This document shows, piece after piece, positions 6,403 through 9,012 of a stretch of DNA of 9,012 nucleotides; within the stretch, counting starts at the first letter, position 1, and every line of letters begins with the position of its first letter. The translations under genes were made by a program, and so were the position numbers. The stretch is taken from the NCBI GenBank assembly GCA_946410365.1, contig CAMKAA010000021.1:1-9012 (forward strand), written 5' to 3'. The notes under the pieces are model-generated. The model was given only the letters and a program-made list of their open reading frames with translations, was not told where the DNA came from and did not search any database. Source of the stretch: an uncultured Lachnospiraceae bacterium. GTDB taxonomy: Bacteria; Bacillota_A; Clostridia; Lachnospirales; Lachnospiraceae.

Positions 6403-6423
6403 TTAACTTCCAGTGAGAGTTAA
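6403..6423. promoter_or_regulatory. Dyad with MerR-box-like sequence
   Basis: TTAACT and AGTTAA are perfect 6-bp arms separated by TCCAGTGAG. On the minus strand the CACTGGAAG core resembles the operators of MerR-family regulators. A related 31-base segment (25 of 31 identical, same orientation) lies at 3818-3848, just before the TetR start. No MerR-family full-length regulator is in the window, so the binding protein is unknown. Confidence 0.3.
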
Positions 6424-6510
6424 CACTTAATTGAAAAACTTTGAGAAACAGCCTGAAAAATCAACGTTTCTATCAGAACTGATTTATGTAGGTGTTTTTG
6501 AAGATATATC

Positions 6511-6526
6511 CTTGAAATTTTTCAAG
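6511..6526. promoter_or_regulatory. Perfect 7-2-7 palindrome just upstream of the perR promoter
   Basis: CTTGAAA and TTTCAAG flank TT. The dyad ends 8 bp before the -35 box of the PerR-operon promoter, the usual place for an activator site or a second repressor site. It is unlike the Per box at 6568-6582. With only a 2-base centre and no following T-run it is unlikely to be a terminator. Confidence 0.4.
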
Positions 6527-6534
6527 CTCCTGTC

Positions 6535-6563
6535 TTGACAGTCTTTGACTCACCAGGTAAAAT
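6535..6563 (+). promoter_or_regulatory. Sigma-A-type promoter of the perR operon
   Basis: A perfect -35 box TTGACA (6535-6540) is followed after 17 bp by a -10 box TAAAAT (6558-6563). Transcription would begin at about 6570, some 26 bases upstream of the perR start codon. The following Per-box-like palindrome covers that start point. Confidence 0.8.
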
Positions 6564-6567
6564 AGAT

Positions 6568-6582
6568 TTAGAATAATTCTAA
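6568..6582. promoter_or_regulatory. Per-box-like operator
   Basis: TTAGAATAATTCTAA is a perfect 7-1-7 palindrome matching the Per box TTATAATNATTATAA of Bacillus subtilis at 13 of the 14 specified positions counted as pairs of arms, differing only at the fourth base of each arm (T to G and A to C). It sits on the predicted transcription start of the gene for a PerR-type repressor, the right place for self-repression of the whole operon and relief by peroxide. Confidence 0.78.
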
Positions 6583-6595
6583 TCTGGAGAAAGCA

Positions 6596-6967
6596 ATGAC
6601 AAAGTACGCACAACAGATACTCGATATCATAAATACATCTTCGGATCATTTGACTGCTGAGCAGATCTATCTACGCCTTAAAGCCTCGAACTCTAAAATT
6701 GTTCTTGCCACAGTATATAATAACCTCAATCTATTATACGAACAGGATCAGATCAGAAAGGTTTCCGTGGAAGGCTACCCTGACCGTTATGATAAAATCG
6801 TGAAGCACGATCATTTGGTATGTAAAAAATGCGGTGCGCTCTCTGATATCTGCCTCTCCGATCTCACCGCCCAGCTGCAAGAGCAGATCTCAGAGGAGAT
6901 AATCTCCTACGATTTGAAAGTTAATTATATCTGCCCTTTCTGCCGAAGCAAGGCAGAGAAAGAATAA
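6596..6967 (+). CDS. perR: PerR-type Fur-family peroxide-sensing repressor (short form)
   Basis: A 123-residue Fur-family metalloregulator. Residues 16-50 form the winged helix ([12 protein letters not shown], then [13 protein letters not shown]). The sites known in B. subtilis PerR are all present: regulatory-metal ligands His18, Asp66, His71, His73 and Asp84 (Bacillus His37, Asp85, His91, His93, Asp104) and the structural zinc cysteines 76, 79, 113 and 116. Asp84, rather than Glu, is the residue linked to peroxide sensitivity in PerR. The protein begins about 19 residues later than Bacillus PerR and lacks most of the first helix before the winged domain. GGAGA at 6586-6590 sets the start. 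Its promoter has a Per-box-like operator and the next gene follows 13 bp after the stop, so it probably represses itself together with the rubrerythrin module. A general Fur or Zur role is less likely given the operator and Asp84. Confidence 0.85.
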   Translation: MTKYAQQILDIINTSSDHLTAEQIYLRLKASNSKIVLATVYNNLNLLYEQDQIRKVSVEGYPDRYDKIVKHDHLVCKKCGALSDICLSDLTAQLQEQISEEIISYDLKVNYICPFCRSKAEKE

Positions 6968-6980
6968 GAAAGGACAAACC

Positions 6981-9012
6981 ATGGCCATTTATCGATGCAC
7001 GATCTGCGGTACGATCTTTGACGAAGATAAGGAAGGACGAAAGCTGGCAGAGTTGACGGAATGCCCCGTATGCAAACAGCCGATATCCAGATTTGAGAGG
7101 ATCGACAGCGACGAAGAACCGGAGGCGGTGATAAATCCGAAAGTGTCACTGGCCTATGATCCTCAGTATGAACGCCGGGATAAGGACAGCCGCTACATGA
7201 AGGAGATCCATGAAATGGCGGTATCCGGTAAGAGTCTCGACAGTTCAATGGGAACCCGTATGCACCTGCCAAGCTGGGACGATATTCTTTTGCTGGGGGC
7301 TCAGTTGAATCCCCCGCCGCTGTTGGACCACGACCCGGTGGAAACCCGGACTGTCATCGGCAAACATGCAAGGAAGCCGATGGTTCTGGAAAGTCCGATT
7401 TACATCTCCCATATGTCTTTCGGTGCTCTTTCACGGGAGGCAAAGATTGCTCTATCGAGAGGCAGCGCCATGGCGAAAACAGCCATGTGCAGCGGCGAGG
7501 GCGGCATTCTGCCCGAGGAGAAAGCCGCAGCTTATAAATACATCTTTGAATATATCCCGAACAAGTACAGTGTCACGGACGATAATCTGCGCAGTGCAGA
7601 CGCCATTGAGATCAAGATCGGACAGGGCACAAAGCCAGGTATGGGTGGTCACCTGCCCGGAGAAAAAGTGACGGCAGAGATTGCTGCGCTGCGGGGTAAA
7701 AAGCCAGGAGAGGATATCCAGAGCCCCAGTCGCTTCTCGGAAATCTGTTCGAAAGAGGACTTGAAGACTATGGTCACGATGCTCCGTGAGCGCTCGAATG
7801 GCCGTCCGATTGGCATCAAGATCGCTGCCGGACATATCGAGTGGGATCTGGAGCACTGTATCTATGCGGATCCCGACTTTATCACCATCGATGGCCGCGG
7901 AGGTGCTACAGGCTCCAGCCCGCTCCTGCTCCGGGAGTCCACTTCCGTTCCGACGATTTATGCTTTGAGTCGTGCCCGAAAGTATCTTGACGCTGTGCAG
8001 TCCGATATTTCTCTGGTCATCACCGGCGGGCTGCGCGTATCGTCTGACTTTGCCAAGGCATTGGCAATGGGTGCAGACGCTGTAGCCATTGCCAGTGCAG
8101 CCTTGATTGCCGCTGCATGCCAGCAGTATCGGATTTGCGGCACAGGCAACTGTCCGATGGGGATTGCGACACAAAAGCCTGAGCTTCGCGCCCGGTTGGA
8201 TGTGGATAAGGCAGCGTTGCGAGTAGCAAACTACCTGAATGTCTCCCTGAAGGAATTAAAGACCTTTGCCCGGATTACCGGGCACACCTCTGTCCATGAT
8301 TTGAGCGTAACGGATCTCGTGACGCTGGATCGAGATATAGCAACGTACACAGATGTCCCATCTGCCGGCGCTTCCCCTGCCGTAATCGGGGAGAGAATCC
8401 AAAAGAAAACCAATAAAGGAGGAAAAAACATGAAATTCGTATGTAAAATCTGCGGCTATGTCTATGAGGGCGAGACCGCACCCGAACAGTGCCCTCAGTG
8501 CAAACAGCACGGTGTTATGGAGCCGGTTTCTGAAAACAAGAACCCCTACGCCGGAACCCAGACTGAAAAAAACCTGGAAGCAGCCTTTGCAGGTGAGTCT
8601 CAGGCCAGAAACAAATACACTTATTTTGCTTCCAAAGCAAAAAAAGAGGGCTTTGAGCAGATCGCGGCTCTCTTTCTGAAAACTGCCGACAATGAGAAGG
8701 AACACGCCAAGCTCTGGTTCAAGGAACTGGGGGGCATCGGCTCCACAGCCGAGAATCTGGCTGCCGCCGCTGACGGCGAGAACTATGAATGGACGGACAT
8801 GTATGAGGGCTTTGCCAAGACCGCTGAAGAAGAAGGTTTCCCGGAGTTGGCTGAGAAATTCCGTGGCGTAGCAGCTATTGAGAAGCACCACGAGGAACGA
8901 TACCGGGCTCTGTTGCACAACGTTGAGATACAGGAAGTCTTCAAAAAGAGTAGCGTTAAGGTTTGGGAATGCCGCAACTGTGGCCATATCGTGGTGGGAG
9001 AAGCCGCGCCGG
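6981..9012 (+). CDS. Rubredoxin-like/FMN glutamate synthase-domain protein, in frame with rubrerythrin (partial)
   Basis: The frame opens at ATG 6981, after AAAGGA (6969-6974), and has no stop through to the window end (677 codons). Residues 1-40 are a small rubredoxin-like domain (CTIC at 6-9, CPVC at 28-31). Residues about 85-455 are the glutamate-synthase central/FMN barrel: [65 protein letters not shown], then the 3Fe-4S cysteines 380, 386 and 391 (C-x5-C-x4-C). The amidotransferase domain of true glutamate synthase is absent, so glutamine-dependent glutamate synthesis is doubtful; its reaction is unknown. Family homologues end near TYTDVPSA (455-462). Here a basic linker follows and residue 484 is the first Met of a rubrerythrin. 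Being co-transcribed with perR suggests a redox or peroxide-defence role. It may be a true fusion or two genes that lost the stop between them. Confidence 0.85.
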   Translation, partial: MAIYRCTICGTIFDEDKEGRKLAELTECPVCKQPISRFERIDSDEEPEAVINPKVSLAYDPQYERRDKDSRYMKEIHEMAVSGKSLDSSMGTRMHLPSWDDILLLGAQLNPPPLLDHDPVETRTVIGKHARKPMVLESPIYISHMSFGALSREAKIALSRGSAMAKTAMCSGEGGILPEEKAAAYKYIFEYIPNKYSVTDDNLRSADAIEIKIGQGTKPGMGGHLPGEKVTAEIAALRGKKPGEDIQSPSRFSEICSKEDLKTMVTMLRERSNGRPIGIKIAAGHIEWDLEHCIYADPDFITIDGRGGATGSSPLLLRESTSVPTIYALSRARKYLDAVQSDISLVITGGLRVSSDFAKALAMGADAVAIASAALIAAACQQYRICGTGNCPMGIATQKPELRARLDVDKAALRVANYLNVSLKELKTFARITGHTSVHDLSVTDLVTLDRDIATYTDVPSAGASPAVIGERIQKKTNKGGKNMKFVCKICGYVYEGETAPEQCPQCKQHGVMEPVSENKNPYAGTQTEKNLEAAFAGESQARNKYTYFASKAKKEGFEQIAALFLKTADNEKEHAKLWFKELGGIGSTAENLAAAADGENYEWTDMYEGFAKTAEEEGFPELAEKFRGVAAIEKHHEERYRALLHNVEIQEVFKKSSVKVWECRNCGHIVVGEAAP
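8415..8422 (+). promoter_or_regulatory. Strong internal ribosome binding site for rubrerythrin
   Basis: AAAGGAGG lies 7 bases before ATG 8430, inside the continuous open frame. It is a near-perfect match to the anti-Shine-Dalgarno sequence. A TAA in another frame (8414-8416) directly precedes it, the classic layout of a gene-gene junction, so rubrerythrin can probably be made separately even if read-through also occurs. Confidence 0.7.
8430..9012 (+). CDS. rbr: Rubrerythrin with N-terminal rubredoxin-like domain (3' end off window)
   Basis: At least 194 residues of a non-haem diiron peroxidase that reduces hydrogen peroxide to water with electrons passed through rubredoxin-type iron. Residues 1-33 are a rubredoxin-like knuckle (CKIC 5-8, CPQC 21-24). 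Residues about 45-170 are the four-helix ferritin-like domain with [19 protein letters not shown], the ExxH motif NEKEHAK (Glu89, His92), ENYEWTDMY and the second Exx[10 protein letters not shown] (Glu151, His154). From residue 179 a C-terminal rubredoxin domain begins (WECRNCGH, Cys181 and Cys184); its second cysteine pair lies beyond the window. Rubredoxin at both ends differs from classical rubrerythrin, and rubredoxin-first ('reverse') types are known in clostridia, where PerR represses them. This is the part of the longer open frame that begins at 6981, annotated separately because of its own ribosome binding site. Confidence 0.85.
   Translation, partial: MKFVCKICGYVYEGETAPEQCPQCKQHGVMEPVSENKNPYAGTQTEKNLEAAFAGESQARNKYTYFASKAKKEGFEQIAALFLKTADNEKEHAKLWFKELGGIGSTAENLAAAADGENYEWTDMYEGFAKTAEEEGFPELAEKFRGVAAIEKHHEERYRALLHNVEIQEVFKKSSVKVWECRNCGHIVVGEAAP

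Noticed and set aside
7452..8174. 240-codon open frame on the minus strand
   Set aside because: Antisense to the glutamate-synthase domain, whose motifs are unmistakable in the plus-strand frame.
8256..8987. 243-codon open frame on the minus strand
   Set aside because: Antisense to rubrerythrin; its protein shows no family resemblance, while the plus frame carries all diiron motifs.
1..9012. CRISPR arrays, tRNA and rRNA genes, insertion-sequence ends
   Set aside because: No regularly spaced repeats, no cloverleaf or CCA-ended tRNA pattern, and no transposase were seen.

Overview
The window looks like accessory DNA from a Gram-positive anaerobe of the class Clostridia, most likely a gut Lachnospiraceae or Oscillospiraceae relative. 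The reasons are strong AGGAGG-type ribosome binding sites before most genes, a MobC/excisionase/tyrosine-integrase set of the kind carried by Clostridia integrative elements, and a PerR/rubrerythrin peroxide-defence operon typical of strict anaerobes. The species cannot be named from sequence alone.

Region A (1 to about 3525) is the right-hand end of an integrative mobilizable or conjugative element. A mobC relaxosome gene reads leftward, and the start codon of the next gene (probably the relaxase) sits at the window edge. Next comes a gene-free, hairpin-rich stretch of about 430 bp that is a good oriT candidate. Reading rightward are a 58-residue excisionase-like protein, a 322-residue protein made of four excisionase-like modules, and a complete tyrosine integrase that overlaps it by 14 bp.

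Region B (3526-6427) reads leftward and is an apparent operon: a complete MATE-family efflux pump, a complete LacI-family regulator 10 bp downstream, and a TetR-family regulator that ends abruptly 5 bp from the integrase stop codon. That TetR protein has a full DNA-binding half but almost no ligand-binding half, so the integrative element has probably inserted in this gene. The MATE leader holds a CG-centred dyad that fits a LacI-type operator and a long hairpin that would mask the MATE ribosome binding site.

Region C (6428 to the end) reads rightward and is an oxidative-stress operon. A TTGACA/TAAAAT promoter with a perfect 15-bp Per-box-like palindrome at the predicted start of transcription drives a short PerR-type repressor. 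Thirteen bp later begins a rubredoxin-like/FMN glutamate-synthase-domain protein. Its reading frame does not stop: it continues in frame through a short linker and a strong internal ribosome binding site into a rubrerythrin, and stays open to the window end. The result is either a genuine glutamate-synthase/rubrerythrin fusion or a lost stop codon between two co-transcribed genes. In 60-base samples, G+C is about 53% in region A, 42-43% in region B and 57% in region C, which suggests three different histories.
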